64,000 nt of DNA from Bacteroides gallinarum DSM 18171 = JCM 13658 (GTDB lineage: Bacteria > Bacteroidota > Bacteroidia > Bacteroidales > Bacteroidaceae), in contig NZ_KB894122.1 in the NCBI RefSeq assembly GCF_000374365.1, positions 62,001 through 126,000 on the forward strand, given 5' to 3'. This document shows positions 18,830-29,200 of this stretch, piece after piece. A model generated the notes under the pieces. It did no database searches, was not told where the DNA came from, and was given only the letters and a program-made list of their open reading frames with translations. A program made the translations under genes and the position numbers. Position 1 is the stretch's first letter. Every line of letters begins with the position of its first letter.

Positions 18830-18934
18830 AGACGTACTTGCTTGGGATAAGTAGGTGCATCAAAAAACAGAAGCGTCTGTTTGATTGATAAATGTGTAAG
18901 GAGCATCGGTTTACCAGAGCCGATGCTTTTTTTT
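18830..18934 (+). ncRNA. Possible small RNA ending in an intrinsic terminator
   Basis: This stretch has no ORF but contains AAACAGA-AGCG-TCTGTTT (18865-18882). It ends with GCATCGG / CCGATGC (18903-18926) followed by eight T residues, a textbook terminator with no plus-strand gene ending nearby. No clear TAnnTTTG promoter was found upstream, so a transcript is only suggested. Confidence 0.3.
18903..18934 (+). terminator. Orphan intrinsic terminator
   Basis: 7-8-bp GC-rich stem, 10-nt loop, then T8. It lies 66 bp before the DUF2461 gene and 470 bp after the last plus-strand stop, which has its own terminator. Confidence 0.7.
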
Positions 18935-18999
18935 ACGCTTGTTTGTAGCATGTTAGAAATATTATCCGTAAATTTGGCAGGAATAAGGATATATATGAT

Positions 19000-19665
19000 A
19001 TGAACATTCCTGTTATATTTCAATTTCTGAAAGAGCTGTCCGCCAATAACAACCGTGAATGGTTCAACGCTCACCGAGACCGGTATGAGAATGCCCGGAA
19101 TGAGTTCGAGAATCTTCTGACAGTGATTATCTCCCGCATCTCTTTGTTTGACGAAAGTATTCGTGGCATCGAAGCCAAGGATTGTACGTACCGTATTTAT
19201 CGTGATACGCGTTTTACGGAAGATAAGACGCCTTATAAGAATCATTTCGGTGGCTATATCAATGCCAGGGGGAAGAAATCCGACCATTGCGGTTATTATA
19301 TTCATTTGCAGCCGGGGAACTGTCTTTTGGCAGGCGGCAGTTATTGCCCTCCTTCTCCCCTGCTAAGGGCTTTGCGGCAAGCGGTGTATGATAATATGGA
19401 TGAATTCCGGGGGATAGTGGAAGACCCTGCTTTCAAGCAATATTTCCCTGTTATCGGAGAGAATTTCCTAAAGACGGCTCCTAAGGGTTTTCCTAAGGAT
19501 TATCCATATCTGAAGTATTTACAATGTAAGGAATATACCGTTACCTGCTGCCAGCCGGACAGTTTTTTCCTCGCCCCCGACTTTTTGGAGCGTACCGACG
19601 AGATTTTCAAGCAGATGAAACGTTTCTCGGACTTTGTGAATTACACGATAGACGACTTTGAATAA
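19000..19665 (+). CDS. DUF2461 family protein
   Basis: 221 residues, matching the TIGR02453/DUF2461 family: FLKELSANNNREWFNAHRDRYENAR near the start, then YRIYRDTRFTEDKTPYKNHFGG and YYIHLQPGNCLLAGG. Members are widespread in Bacteroidetes and have no settled biochemical role. A -7 box TAAATTTG is at 18969-18976. It is followed after 34 bp by YhcH and then glgB, probably one transcript. Confidence 0.9.
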   Translation: MNIPVIFQFLKELSANNNREWFNAHRDRYENARNEFENLLTVIISRISLFDESIRGIEAKDCTYRIYRDTRFTEDKTPYKNHFGGYINARGKKSDHCGYYIHLQPGNCLLAGGSYCPPSPLLRALRQAVYDNMDEFRGIVEDPAFKQYFPVIGENFLKTAPKGFPKDYPYLKYLQCKEYTVTCCQPDSFFLAPDFLERTDEIFKQMKRFSDFVNYTIDDFE

Positions 19666-19699
19666 TTACCTATTATAACTAACTTAAAACATTTAAATT

Positions 19700-20146
19700 A
19701 TGGTAGTAGACAGACTTGAAAACATAGAAAAGTATGTTTCGCTGAATCCTTTATTTGCGCAAGCCATTGAGTTTTTGAAATCGCATGACCTGAACGCCTT
19801 GGAACTGGGAAAGACGGAACTTAACGGTAAGGATTTGCTTGTAAACGTAACGCAAACCAAACCGAAAACGAAGGAAGATGCCAAGCTGGAAACCCACAGG
19901 GATTTTATCGATATCCAGATTCCGCTATCCGGTACTGAATTAATGGGTTACACTGCCGCTAAAGATTGTTTGCCCGCAGACGCGCCGTATAATGCGGAGA
20001 AAGATATTACTTTCTTTGCCGGACTGGCAGAGAGCTATGTCGAGGTGAAACCGGGTATGTTCGCCATTTTCTTTCCGCAAGACGGACATGCTCCCGGCAT
20101 TACTCCGGACGGCGTGAAGAAAGTTATCGTGAAAGTTAAAGCGTAA
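19700..20146 (+). CDS. YhcH/YjgK/YiaL (DUF386) family protein
   Basis: 148 residues. The cupin-type family motifs are HRDFIDIQIPLSGTE, the KDITFF segment and MFAIFFPQDGHAPGI, with the metal-binding-looking HRD and GHAPG positions kept. Relatives include the beta-galactosidase beta subunit (EbgC) and sialic-acid-locus YhcH. Here it sits 25 bp before glgB, so a role in sugar anomer or isomer handling is plausible but not shown. Confidence 0.9.
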   Translation: MVVDRLENIEKYVSLNPLFAQAIEFLKSHDLNALELGKTELNGKDLLVNVTQTKPKTKEDAKLETHRDFIDIQIPLSGTELMGYTAAKDCLPADAPYNAEKDITFFAGLAESYVEVKPGMFAIFFPQDGHAPGITPDGVKKVIVKVKA

Positions 20147-20171
20147 TACGAACACCCCAAACTAATTCTTT

Positions 20172-22181
20172 ATGGAAACATTGAATTTGATTAAGAACGA
20201 CCCCTGGCTGGAGCCGTATGCCGATGCCTTAACGGGACGCCATAAACATGCCGTTGAGAAAGAAGCGGAATTGACTAATAAAGGCAAGCAGACATTGTCG
20301 GATTTTGCATCCGGTTATCTTTACTTCGGCTTGCATCGTACCGACGACGGTTGGGTGTTCCGTGAATGGGCTCCCAACGCCACCCGGATTTTCCTGGTGG
20401 GAACGTTCAACGACTGGAAAGAGGAGAAAAAATACAGCCTGAAACGTAAGGCGAACGGGAATTGGGAAATAAAGCTTCCTGCCGATGCCATGAAGCACGG
20501 CGACTTGTATAAGTTAATGGTATATTGGGACGGCGGTTGCGGCGAACGTATTCCGGCGTGGGCGAACCGGGTTGTCCAGGATGAGCAAACCAAGATATTC
20601 AGTGCGCAGGTATGGTGGCCGGAGAAACCGTACAAGATGAAGAAGAAGGCTTTCAAGGCTTCTACCGACCCGTTGTTGATTTATGAATGCCACATCGGTA
20701 TGGCACAGCAGGAGGAGAAGGTAGGCAGTTACAGGGAGTTCCAGGAAAAGATTCTTCCGCGCATTGCCGAGGACGGATATAACTGTATCCAGATTATGGC
20801 GATTCAGGAGCATCCTTATTACGGGAGTTTCGGGTATCATGTTTCCAGTTTTTTTGCAGCTTCTTCCCGTTTCGGCACTCCGGACGAGCTGAAAGAATTA
20901 ATCGATACGGCACATAGCATGGGCATTGCCGTTATCATGGATATCGTCCATTCTCATGCTGTGAAGAACGAGGTCGAGGGTTTGGGTAACTTTGCCGGCG
21001 ACCCGAATCAATATTTCTATCCGGGCGCCCGCCGCGAACATCCGGCATGGGATTCGCTCTGTTTCGATTACGGGAAGAACGAGGTAATTCATTTCTTGCT
21101 GTCTAACTGCAAGTATTGGCTGGAAGAGTATCGTTTCGACGGTTTCCGCTTCGACGGTGTAACTTCCATGTTGTATTACAGCCACGGTTTAGGCGAGGCA
21201 TTCTGCAATTACAGCGATTATTTCAACGGCCACCAGGATGATAATGCCATTTGTTACCTGACGCTTGCCAACCGCCTGATTCACCAGGTCAACCCCAAGG
21301 CTATTACCATTGCCGAGGAGGTATCGGGAATGCCCGGATTGGCTGCGAAGTTCGAGGACGGAGGTTATGGCTTCGATTACCGCATGGCGATGAATATTCC
21401 CGATTACTGGATTAAGACTATCAAGGAAAAAATAGATGAGGACTGGAAGCCGTCCAGCATGTTCTGGGAAGTAACCAATCGCCGTCAGGATGAAAAGACG
21501 ATATCTTATGCTGAAAGCCATGACCAGGCGTTGGTGGGCGACAAGACCGTTATCTTCCGTTTGATAGATGCCGATATGTACTGGCATATGCAGAAAGGAG
21601 ACGAAAATTATGTCGTGCACCGCGGCATCGCTTTGCACAAGATGATACGTTTGCTTACGGCGACTACTATCAATGGCGGTTACCTGAATTTCATGGGTAA
21701 TGAGTTCGGGCATCCGGAATGGATAGACTTCCCCCGCGAAGGCAATGGCTGGTCGTGCAAATATGCCCGTCGCCAATGGGACTTGGTGGATAACAAGAAT
21801 TTAGCGTATCATTATTTGGGCGATTTCGATTGTGCCATGCTGAATGTTATCAAGAGCGTGAAGAATTTCCAGGCTACACCGGTTCAGGAGATATGGCATA
21901 ACGACGGAGACCAGGTATTGGCATATATGCGTAAGGATTTGATATTTGTTTTCAATTTCAATCCGAAGCAATCCTTCACCGATTATGGTTTCCTGGTTCC
22001 TGCCGGCAGTTACGAGGTTATATTGAATACGGATAATCCGGATTATGGCGGTCATGGACTTACGGACGATACGATAAAGCATTTCACGCTTACAGACCCT
22101 CTGTACAAGAAGGAAAAGAAGGAATGGCTGAAACTTTATATCCCGGCACGTACAGCGGTTGTTTTGAGAAGGACTAAATAA
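20172..22181 (+). CDS. glgB: 1,4-alpha-glucan branching enzyme, eukaryotic-type
   Basis: 669 residues. An N-terminal CBM48 (VFREWAPNATRIFLVGTFNDW) precedes the GH13 barrel. Catalytic motifs are FRFDGVTSMLYYSHG (nucleophile), ITIAEEVSGMPG (Glu) and AESHDQALVGDKT (His-Asp). These strings are typical of plant/animal branching enzymes (GH13_8) rather than the E. coli GlgB type (GH13_9). It creates alpha-1,6 branches in glycogen. The cytoplasmic amylase upstream would complete a small glycogen-handling set. Ends at a strong terminator. Confidence 0.95.
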   Translation: METLNLIKNDPWLEPYADALTGRHKHAVEKEAELTNKGKQTLSDFASGYLYFGLHRTDDGWVFREWAPNATRIFLVGTFNDWKEEKKYSLKRKANGNWEIKLPADAMKHGDLYKLMVYWDGGCGERIPAWANRVVQDEQTKIFSAQVWWPEKPYKMKKKAFKASTDPLLIYECHIGMAQQEEKVGSYREFQEKILPRIAEDGYNCIQIMAIQEHPYYGSFGYHVSSFFAASSRFGTPDELKELIDTAHSMGIAVIMDIVHSHAVKNEVEGLGNFAGDPNQYFYPGARREHPAWDSLCFDYGKNEVIHFLLSNCKYWLEEYRFDGFRFDGVTSMLYYSHGLGEAFCNYSDYFNGHQDDNAICYLTLANRLIHQVNPKAITIAEEVSGMPGLAAKFEDGGYGFDYRMAMNIPDYWIKTIKEKIDEDWKPSSMFWEVTNRRQDEKTISYAESHDQALVGDKTVIFRLIDADMYWHMQKGDENYVVHRGIALHKMIRLLTATTINGGYLNFMGNEFGHPEWIDFPREGNGWSCKYARRQWDLVDNKNLAYHYLGDFDCAMLNVIKSVKNFQATPVQEIWHNDGDQVLAYMRKDLIFVFNFNPKQSFTDYGFLVPAGSYEVILNTDNPDYGGHGLTDDTIKHFTLTDPLYKKEKKEWLKLYIPARTAVVLRRTK

Positions 22182-22199
22182 TACAGGCCGGTAACAAAA

Positions 22200-22243
22200 A
22201 AGAGAGGCGGGTATCGAATCGGTATCCGCCTCTCTTTTTTTGT
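22200..22243. terminator. Bidirectional terminator between glgB and the TPR gene
   Basis: AGAGAGGCGG...CCGCCTCTCT stem flanked by A5 on the left and T7 on the right, so it can work on both strands. Confidence 0.9.
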
Positions 22244-22255
22244 ATCTTCTTTTAC

Positions 22256-22969
22256 TTATTGTAATTGAGAGTTGATGAAGTTCAACATTGTATTTGCGTT
22301 GTCTTTCATTTTCTTCTGAGCCGGTTTGTCAGCAGACAATAACGGAATCAGCTTGTCCAGATATTCCTTGGCTTGTTTGAATTCTTCTTTTGCCTTGTTT
22401 GCATCTGTTTTCAGCAGGGCTGCACCTTGGCTGTAATACAATGAACCTAAGCTATTAAGTGCATTTACATTGTTTGGCTGGATAGTAATTGCTTGTTTGA
22501 AAGCTTCTTCTGCAGCGCTGTTTTTCTTGGCTCTTTGTGCCAAAATACCTTGATTTACATAGTAGGTGGCATACAGCTTAGTCAATGTCTTATTTCCGGG
22601 AACTGCTTCCAGACCTTCTTTCAGGGTAGCGACATATTCATCATTTTTCTTCAAGTCTTTCAATGCGCCGGCTTTACCTATATAAGCATTAGCCAAATTA
22701 TACTTTTTCTGTACGGCGATATCGAAGTATTTCAATGCATCGGCCGGTTTCTTGATTTTATCGGCACAAACACCGCAGTTATAGGCTATTACTGAGTCTT
22801 GATTGTTGGTCTGTGTCAGATAAGTACTGAATTTTGTAAATGCTTCCTGATAATTCTTAGCCTCGAGTGCGGCTTTACCTTCGTTCACTAACTGTGCAGG
22901 GTCAGCATTCTGCGCAAAGAAATTTGTAGCTGCACAACAAAGTGCAAGAGATAAGATTAATTTTTTCAT
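22256..22969 (-). CDS. Secreted tetratricopeptide-repeat protein
   Basis: 237 residues. The signal peptide is MKKLILSLALCCAATNFFAQ, cleaved before NADP; there is no lipobox cysteine at the cleavage point. TPR motifs follow: NYQEAFTKFSTYL, DALKYFDIAVQKKYNLANAYIG, AAEEAFKQAITIQPNNVNALNSLGSLYY and AKEEFKQAKEYL. It is probably periplasmic, with a scaffolding role; partner unknown. A well-spaced promoter stands upstream. Confidence 0.85.
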   Translation of the reverse strand: MKKLILSLALCCAATNFFAQNADPAQLVNEGKAALEAKNYQEAFTKFSTYLTQTNNQDSVIAYNCGVCADKIKKPADALKYFDIAVQKKYNLANAYIGKAGALKDLKKNDEYVATLKEGLEAVPGNKTLTKLYATYYVNQGILAQRAKKNSAAEEAFKQAITIQPNNVNALNSLGSLYYSQGAALLKTDANKAKEEFKQAKEYLDKLIPLLSADKPAQKKMKDNANTMLNFINSQLQ

Positions 22970-22998
22970 ATGCTTTTTAAGTTTTAAAATTGATATCT

Positions 22999-23030
22999 CA
23001 AAGTTAGCAGCCTGCGACGTAGAAGCAAAA
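22999..23030 (-). promoter_or_regulatory. Promoter of the TPR gene
   Basis: Minus-strand TTTTG (23026-23030), a 19-bp spacer, and TAACTTTG (22999-23006). This is the best -33/-7 pair in the window, 30 bp before the ATG. Confidence 0.75.
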
Positions 23031-23224
23031 CCTTTTTACCTTTTTTGAGCTTTTTACGATAGTCGTAACAAATGTTATTTTACGTAAACGGAGAATCCGA
23101 CAGGTAGATTATGACTGTACCTTCAGTCTGCTGCACAACCTTTTTACATTGCTTTCGACTTACTATTCTATGATTGGCAATCCGGAATTGTGCTGGCAAA
23201 AGAAGATACCTATAAAAACAAGAA

Positions 23225-23259
23225 AACCGCAAAAGCTTGTTAGTTAGCCATTTGCGGTT
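23225..23259 (-). terminator. Terminator of tRNA-Arg
   Basis: 9-bp stem AACCGCAAA / TTTGCGGTT just 3' of the tRNA on the minus strand, followed by a U-rich run. Confidence 0.75.
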
Positions 23260-23267
23260 CTTTCTTG

Positions 23268-23341
<74 letters not shown>

Positions 23342-23507
23342 AGCCTTAATTGCGGTGCAAAGGTACGTTTTTTTATGAGAACTACAAATTTTATATTCAA
23401 AATATTTATTGCTTGTATTAAAACGGCAGTCTTCTATATAAAAAATAAATACTTGTATAACTGTGTTCCACTACTTTAGATTATGTGCAATATCTCTTCA
23501 AAAATAG

Positions 23508-23690
23508 TTATAATTGATAATAAGCGTCGTTAGCCATAATAATGGCATCTTCCAAAGTACCGCCGTTTTGCTCTACGAATGCTATGACAGCATCTATGAA
23601 TTCGTTGAAAGAAGCAATATCCTCGCCTGCCATTCTTTCATTGTAGTCTTCTTCCGTAAAATCTAAATTTTCTATTAATTCTGTTTTCAT
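23508..23690 (-). CDS. Small acidic hypothetical protein
   Basis: 60 residues starting at MKTELIENLDFTEEDY (ATG at 23690). The open frame extends 17 codons further from an upstream Met, but the AT-rich extension does not look like protein. It is strongly acidic and predicted helical (FNEFIDAVIAFVEQNGGTLEDAIIMANDAYYQL). Not recognised. No partner gene is close. Confidence 0.6.
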   Translation of the reverse strand: MKTELIENLDFTEEDYNERMAGEDIASFNEFIDAVIAFVEQNGGTLEDAIIMANDAYYQL

Positions 23691-24004
23691 CTTTGCTTCA
23701 ATGGTTATTATAGTATTATTATTGAATACCTTTTTTTGCAAAAATAATATATCGCCATGACTTCTTAGCTATTATTTGCAAATAATATTTACCATTGAAA
23801 TATATTATAATAAGACATGTTTTAGATGAACAACTCGAATTTAGAACTATAATACGCTTGTAAATCAGGTCTCAAGGCTTGTATCGGGAATGATTAGCGA
23901 TTGTATGTGTTTTTCTAAACTATACCGTTCGACCGACATTAGGAAATTACAATAGCAATACAATTCTGCTTATAAAAAGGTAATTACAATATTATCCGGC
24001 TGCG
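23691..24004. other. AT-rich intergenic region, 314 bp
   Basis: It lies downstream of the AbgT gene and upstream of the small acidic gene. AATTACAATA occurs twice (near 23945 and 23983). No hairpin with a T-run, RNA or further ORF was recognised. Confidence 0.4.
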
Positions 24005-25462
24005 TCATAACCCTAAAGGTAATTTACAGATATACCATAGTACGAACAATGCTGTCCAGGCTATAAGAATGACCGATGAATACATCCATGTGTGTTTAAG
24101 CAGCGAACCGTAAGTGGCCTGCCTGTCGTATTGCTGCATATAGGTCAGGACAAGCGGCATGTAAAACATGAAAGGAGTTATTGCATTCGTTGCGCTGTCG
24201 CCGATGCGATAAGCGCATTGCGTCATATCCGGAGAAATTCCCATACCAGCCAGTACCGGAATAAAAATGAAAGACATAAACGCCCATTTGGATGTGGAAG
24301 AAACCATGATAAGATTTACGAATGCGGTGAATAAGATGAACAATATCAATATCCACAAACTATCCAGGCGGGCAGAAGAAAGCATGTTCGCCCCCATTAT
24401 CGCGATACATTTGTCTAACTGGGAATATTCGAAGCAGGCAAACATCTGCGAAGCGAAAAAGGCTATTACAAAATAAACGCCCAACAATTTCATCGGCTGA
24501 GCCAACCCCTCTATCACATCGCTGTCCGTACGATAACGTCCGGATGCAAATCCATACACCATTCCCATTAAGCCGATGCCCAGAGATAGCAGGAACAGGA
24601 TACCTATGATAAAAGGCGAGCGTGCCAATCCTCCGTCGACACCCCTCAAAATTCCCCAGGAAGAAAAAGTAGCCCATAAAACAAGTACTGCATAAAGTCC
24701 CCCTACGATTACAGCTCCTGCCAAAGCCCTCTGCTCTTTACGGGATAACTGCTTGTAGCCACTGAAAACATCCTTTTCGTCATATTTGCCCAAGCCCGGC
24801 AACAGCTTTTTGCGGGTTATATAATAGATGATGAATATCAATAAAAAAGTGGATATGCAGAAAAAATAGTAGTTGCATAACGGACCGACCCGGCCGGACG
24901 GTACGTTTGTCAGGTCGGCAGCCTCCTGCGTTGTAGCGGCAAGCATAGGGTCGAGCGTACTCAATAGCACATTGGCACTATAACCGCACGATACCGATAC
25001 ATAGGCTGCTATAATTCCGCCTACCGGATGCAGGCCTACCGAATGGAACAATGTGGCGGCAATGGGCAGCAATATGATATACCCGGCATCTCCCACTACA
25101 TTGGACAGCAATCCCACAACAACGACACCGAGCACGATACGCCACGGATTACGTTTCCGGTTCCGTACGCCTTTACGGATACACGCATCTATAAACCCGG
25201 AATGTTGGGCAACCCCGATTCCGAACATCGCTACGATAACCAATCCCAGCGGGGCAAATCCAGTAAAGTTCGTCACCACATGGCGCAGCAACCAGCGAAT
25301 TCCCTCCGGGCTCAACAGGCTCTGTACACGTATCTCCTCTCCTGTCTGGGGCAGGTACACGCTCATACCGTAGACATCGAATATCCACGACAGAAAGATA
25401 ACTCCCAGCGTCAGCAGGAAGAACATCGTTGCGGGATGGGGCATGCGCCATTTATTCCTCAT
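24005..25462 (-). CDS. AbgT family transporter
   Basis: 485 residues, about 11-13 hydrophobic segments. It matches the AbgT (YdaH/MtrF) family: FLLTLGVIFLSWIFDVYG at the N-terminus, VVVGLLSNVVGDAGYIILLP in the middle and STSKWAFMSFIFIPVLAGMG near the C-terminus, where the family has its SxSK and re-entrant loops. Known members import p-aminobenzoyl-glutamate or export sulfonamides. It follows the response-regulator gene by 19 bp, so expression is probably tied to the two-component operon. Confidence 0.9.
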   Translation of the reverse strand: MRNKWRMPHPATMFFLLTLGVIFLSWIFDVYGMSVYLPQTGEEIRVQSLLSPEGIRWLLRHVVTNFTGFAPLGLVIVAMFGIGVAQHSGFIDACIRKGVRNRKRNPWRIVLGVVVVGLLSNVVGDAGYIILLPIAATLFHSVGLHPVGGIIAAYVSVSCGYSANVLLSTLDPMLAATTQEAADLTNVPSGRVGPLCNYYFFCISTFLLIFIIYYITRKKLLPGLGKYDEKDVFSGYKQLSRKEQRALAGAVIVGGLYAVLVLWATFSSWGILRGVDGGLARSPFIIGILFLLSLGIGLMGMVYGFASGRYRTDSDVIEGLAQPMKLLGVYFVIAFFASQMFACFEYSQLDKCIAIMGANMLSSARLDSLWILILFILFTAFVNLIMVSSTSKWAFMSFIFIPVLAGMGISPDMTQCAYRIGDSATNAITPFMFYMPLVLTYMQQYDRQATYGSLLKHTWMYSSVILIAWTALFVLWYICKLPLGL

Positions 25463-25481
25463 AGCTACCTACTGTACGGCA

Positions 25482-26210
25482 TTATTCATCGTCTGCCTCT
25501 AAGTTGTCGATGTCGAGAATACGCAGCTCGAGCGCACGTACCACGAGGCGCGTGGCATTCACTCCCATTCGCTCGGAAGCAGGGAAAAGGCGTCCCACCA
25601 AATCATTCTGCCGCTTCTCCAGAGACTTCACTCCGAACGGCATTCCTTTCAGGTTGGCAATCATCTCTTTTGTGTAGCCCAGGGCGAGGTGGCGAAGGAA
25701 ACGTTCATCGTATTCGTCTATATCGTAGCTGATAACAGCTTCTTGCCGTTTCGCATCATTTTGAACGGAGGCTTTAAACCGTTCTACAATCTTTTCCAGT
25801 ATCGGATAGTTGAAAACAAGTTTTTTCCCGTCCATAACGGCCTGTACATCCGTCTTTGTCAGCAGTTCTCCAGTTTTCAAAATAATGCCGTCAGCTCCTG
25901 CGTCGAGTACATCCACCCATAGCTTCTCATTCAATATCTCTCCGGTAAAAATCAGTACATGTACTCCCGGATAACGTTTGAATATATTGCGGCAAATATC
26001 CACACCGATAGTAGTAGACCCGCCCAACCCCAAGTCCAGTAAAACGAGGTCGGGAACGCCCGCTTCCATTAATGTCCAGAACTCCTGTTCGGTCATGGCA
26101 GTACCGATAACTTCCGCATCCGGTATCTCATGGCGGAAAATTTCTTCCGTTCCTTTCAGTTCCAGCTTTACGTCTTCTACAATGATGACTTTAAATTTCT
26201 TCGTTTCCAT
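25482..26210 (-). CDS. Response regulator with REC and LuxR-like HTH domains
   Basis: 242 residues. The REC domain (1-125) has the acidic pair Glu12-Asp13, the phosphoacceptor Asp in LVLLDLGLGG near residue 58, the Thr in IFTGE and Lys in IILKTG. The C-terminal segment YDERFLRHLALGYTKEMIANLKGMPFGVKSLEKRQNDL is LuxR/GerE-like with an unusual insertion in the turn. It is encoded 73 bp after the double sensor kinase and 19 bp before AbgT in one direction, so it is the likely partner of that kinase. Confidence 0.85.
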   Translation of the reverse strand: METKKFKVIIVEDVKLELKGTEEIFRHEIPDAEVIGTAMTEQEFWTLMEAGVPDLVLLDLGLGGSTTIGVDICRNIFKRYPGVHVLIFTGEILNEKLWVDVLDAGADGIILKTGELLTKTDVQAVMDGKKLVFNYPILEKIVERFKASVQNDAKRQEAVISYDIDEYDERFLRHLALGYTKEMIANLKGMPFGVKSLEKRQNDLVGRLFPASERMGVNATRLVVRALELRILDIDNLEADDE

Positions 26211-26283
26211 ATTTTAAGTATGTCCTCTTTTTATGCTGTTGTTATTTCTTCAAAACGAATGAAAAGAGAGGAAATCGTTTCCC

Positions 26284-29200
26284 CTAACTTTTCCTTATAT
26301 AACGGGGTAATGTGAAATATACGGCAAATCCTCCTTTCTCCGCTGGCTCCGCATTGATACGGCATCCCCTTCTTCCGGCAAATTCGTCATGGTCGCGGAT
26401 AATCTGTTTGCATATCAGGTATTCCGTGCCGCGTAACTCCCCTTTCTCACCGGCCGTCATGCGTGCCAGGTTCGGATAAAATAACTGGTTCAGTTCCTCG
26501 CATGTTTTTTCCCGCCGTGTATCCGTAAAAAGAAAACGCACAAAATCACCCTCTACTGCACAGGTCAGGTAAATTTCTCCCGAAACAGGTACGGACAGAG
26601 CTTCATCTATCAAATTTTCCAACAGGAAACGCAATTGATTTACATCCCCTACGACCGATACGCCCGCTTCTTCCGTGCGGAATACGACGGATACGTTCCT
26701 TCCCCTGCACGCTTTGCGGAAATACCTCTCCGCAGCTTCCGACAACTCGGACACCGTAATCACCGTACGCTTGAAAGTTACCTCCTCCAACTGGCGGGAT
26801 GCACACTGGCTCAAAATGGAGAATATTCCTTTGTAATATTCTATCAGTTCGCTGATAGCCGCCACCGTTTCCTGCTCTTCCATAGCTGTCAGCTCGCCGG
26901 AACGGAGCCTGCCGATAAGCTGCTTTATCCGGTTGGGATAATAAATCGTTTCGTGCTTGATAGTAGACAAACAATTATCGAGCACCATATTCTGGACATG
27001 CAGCAAACTATCCTCCCACGATGCCCGCCGCGCTTCGTCCTGGGCTGTTTCGATATCCCGGTATTTCGTTGCCAACTTTACCACCGCATTAAATATCACA
27101 ATCGCTACATACCGGGCTATCAATTCCAGCAATAAACGGTGGGATTCCTGCTGCGCCTCACTCCTCACCAGGCACAACACCCCTATACACCGGCTGGAAT
27201 TTCCGGCTTTCACAACGAGAGGCAACGCCTGCATTCCATTCTCCGCCAGATACTTCTGCTGCTCAAAGCAACGCTGCATAAAACCGACCCGTACGAACCT
27301 GTCTTCCTCCCTTTCTTCCAGCGGGTTAGAGGCATACTCCAGTTTGCGGGCGGCTTCGTTATAGACTGCTATGCCCAGCCGTTCTATGCTCAGCAACTCA
27401 TTGACGGCATCGAATGCATTATCCGTAATTTGTTGCGGAATGTCGTTCAGCGCATCCTCCTCCCGTTGCAGCATCTCTCCGGTTTCGTTACCGGGTACAG
27501 GCATCACGGAGGCGGTAAACACCTGCTTGTTGATTTCCAATACCTGTTCCAGGTTCCAGCGGTTCACCAACCTTCTGCGGAAATACAAAATATAATATCC
27601 CAGGCATAAAGTAACCAGCAGGATGATAACCAGCAGGATACTCACCATTTTGTTATTGGTAGAGCGTTCCAGCTCGCGGCAGAACTCCTCCAACGATTGG
27701 TCTTCTCCTAACAATTTGTACAAAGTAGTATAAGCGCCGTTGTTGTAGCTGTAATCGTCCCACTGTTTCAGGGCAAGAAATGCCACGGCCGCTTCGTTCC
27801 GGATATCCAATATCACATGAAAATCAGAGTTGAACAATTCGTTCCACCAGTCCAGCTCGGCAGGCGTGTCATCACCCGTTAAAGTCATATAGCGGTGCGG
27901 TGCTTCGGCATACTCCCTATAATGTTCGTTCAGGCAAATCATAGCAGAGTCTATGTACTGCAACGCCATTGCATATTCGCCGTCCACGTTACAAAAATAC
28001 GCTTCATTGGCATAATCGGAAGCCCTATCCAGCAGAAATTCGAATTCTTCCTGCCAAACCATTGCCAAAGAATCGGGAACCGCCTCCACCGGTATATCGC
28101 CGCCGGCAGTCCCGCTACAAGAAACCATGCCCAGGGACAACACGAGCAACACCCCCGTCAGTACCTTGCGTACACCTGCCGGTAACCTGAAGTAAAACCG
28201 GCTTCCCTGTCCCAAAGTACTCTCCACATCGAACAGGCATACATTGAAAAGCGCATTTGTTTTCTTGTACTTCTCGATGATACCCTTGCAATTCATCAGC
28301 CCGAACCCGCTGCCTTTGTTCTTCCGCAGTTCCTCCCGGTCGGGTGCATCATTCATGCCGATAGCTTTCGAATCATACACCTTTTCTCCTACGATATGAG
28401 CCACATCCTCCGGAGACAGGCCGCATCCGTTATCCTCCACGGATATTTCCACATAATTATCCCCTTTACGGGCATAGACTTTCACCTTTCCCCCTTTAGG
28501 GGTATATTTCCGCGCATTCTCTGCCAGAGTGTTTATCATAAAAAGGGTCAGCGCTTTATCCGCCTTCACGCAAACATCCGTAGGCTCCACTTCCAAATCC
28601 AATTGCTTCATCTCGAAAGCCCGGCTGCCCTTCCTCAACAGTTCGAAAAGCCCGTTCAGCTCGAAAGTTTCGATATTCAGGCTCAGCGTACCCTGCTTCA
28701 TCTTAATCCATAAAGCCAGAATATCATTATACTCATTAATCGTGGTAACAAGCTCGTCGATATACAAATACTTCTCTCCTTTGATAGCTTCGTCATGGAT
28801 ATATCCCATATGCACGAGCTTATGCACCTCATTCAGAATACGGTCGATGTAGGGATGAATGCCGTTGACAATGGAAAGACACGCTTTTTTTATCAGGTTC
28901 TGCCGTTTGTTTCCGGCAATGTGCTGTTCGTGAATATACCGCTGCTTCTCCAGCCTGCGTTGCTCCTCGCCAAGAGAAACAGAGGTCATTCCATTATCCA
29001 GCGCCCATTGGATATACGGGTCGATTACCTGCGCCATAGCCTGCTCATCTTTCCCCATACGCTGTGCGAATACGAGCCTCCGTTCTTTTATATATACATC
29101 TTCTGTACCGAACAGGCTCTTTAGCGCAGGACGTACCACGGTCAGAATAGCTTCCGTTATCTCCTCCTCGCTCTGTGCATCGGCAGGAATAGATGCAGTT

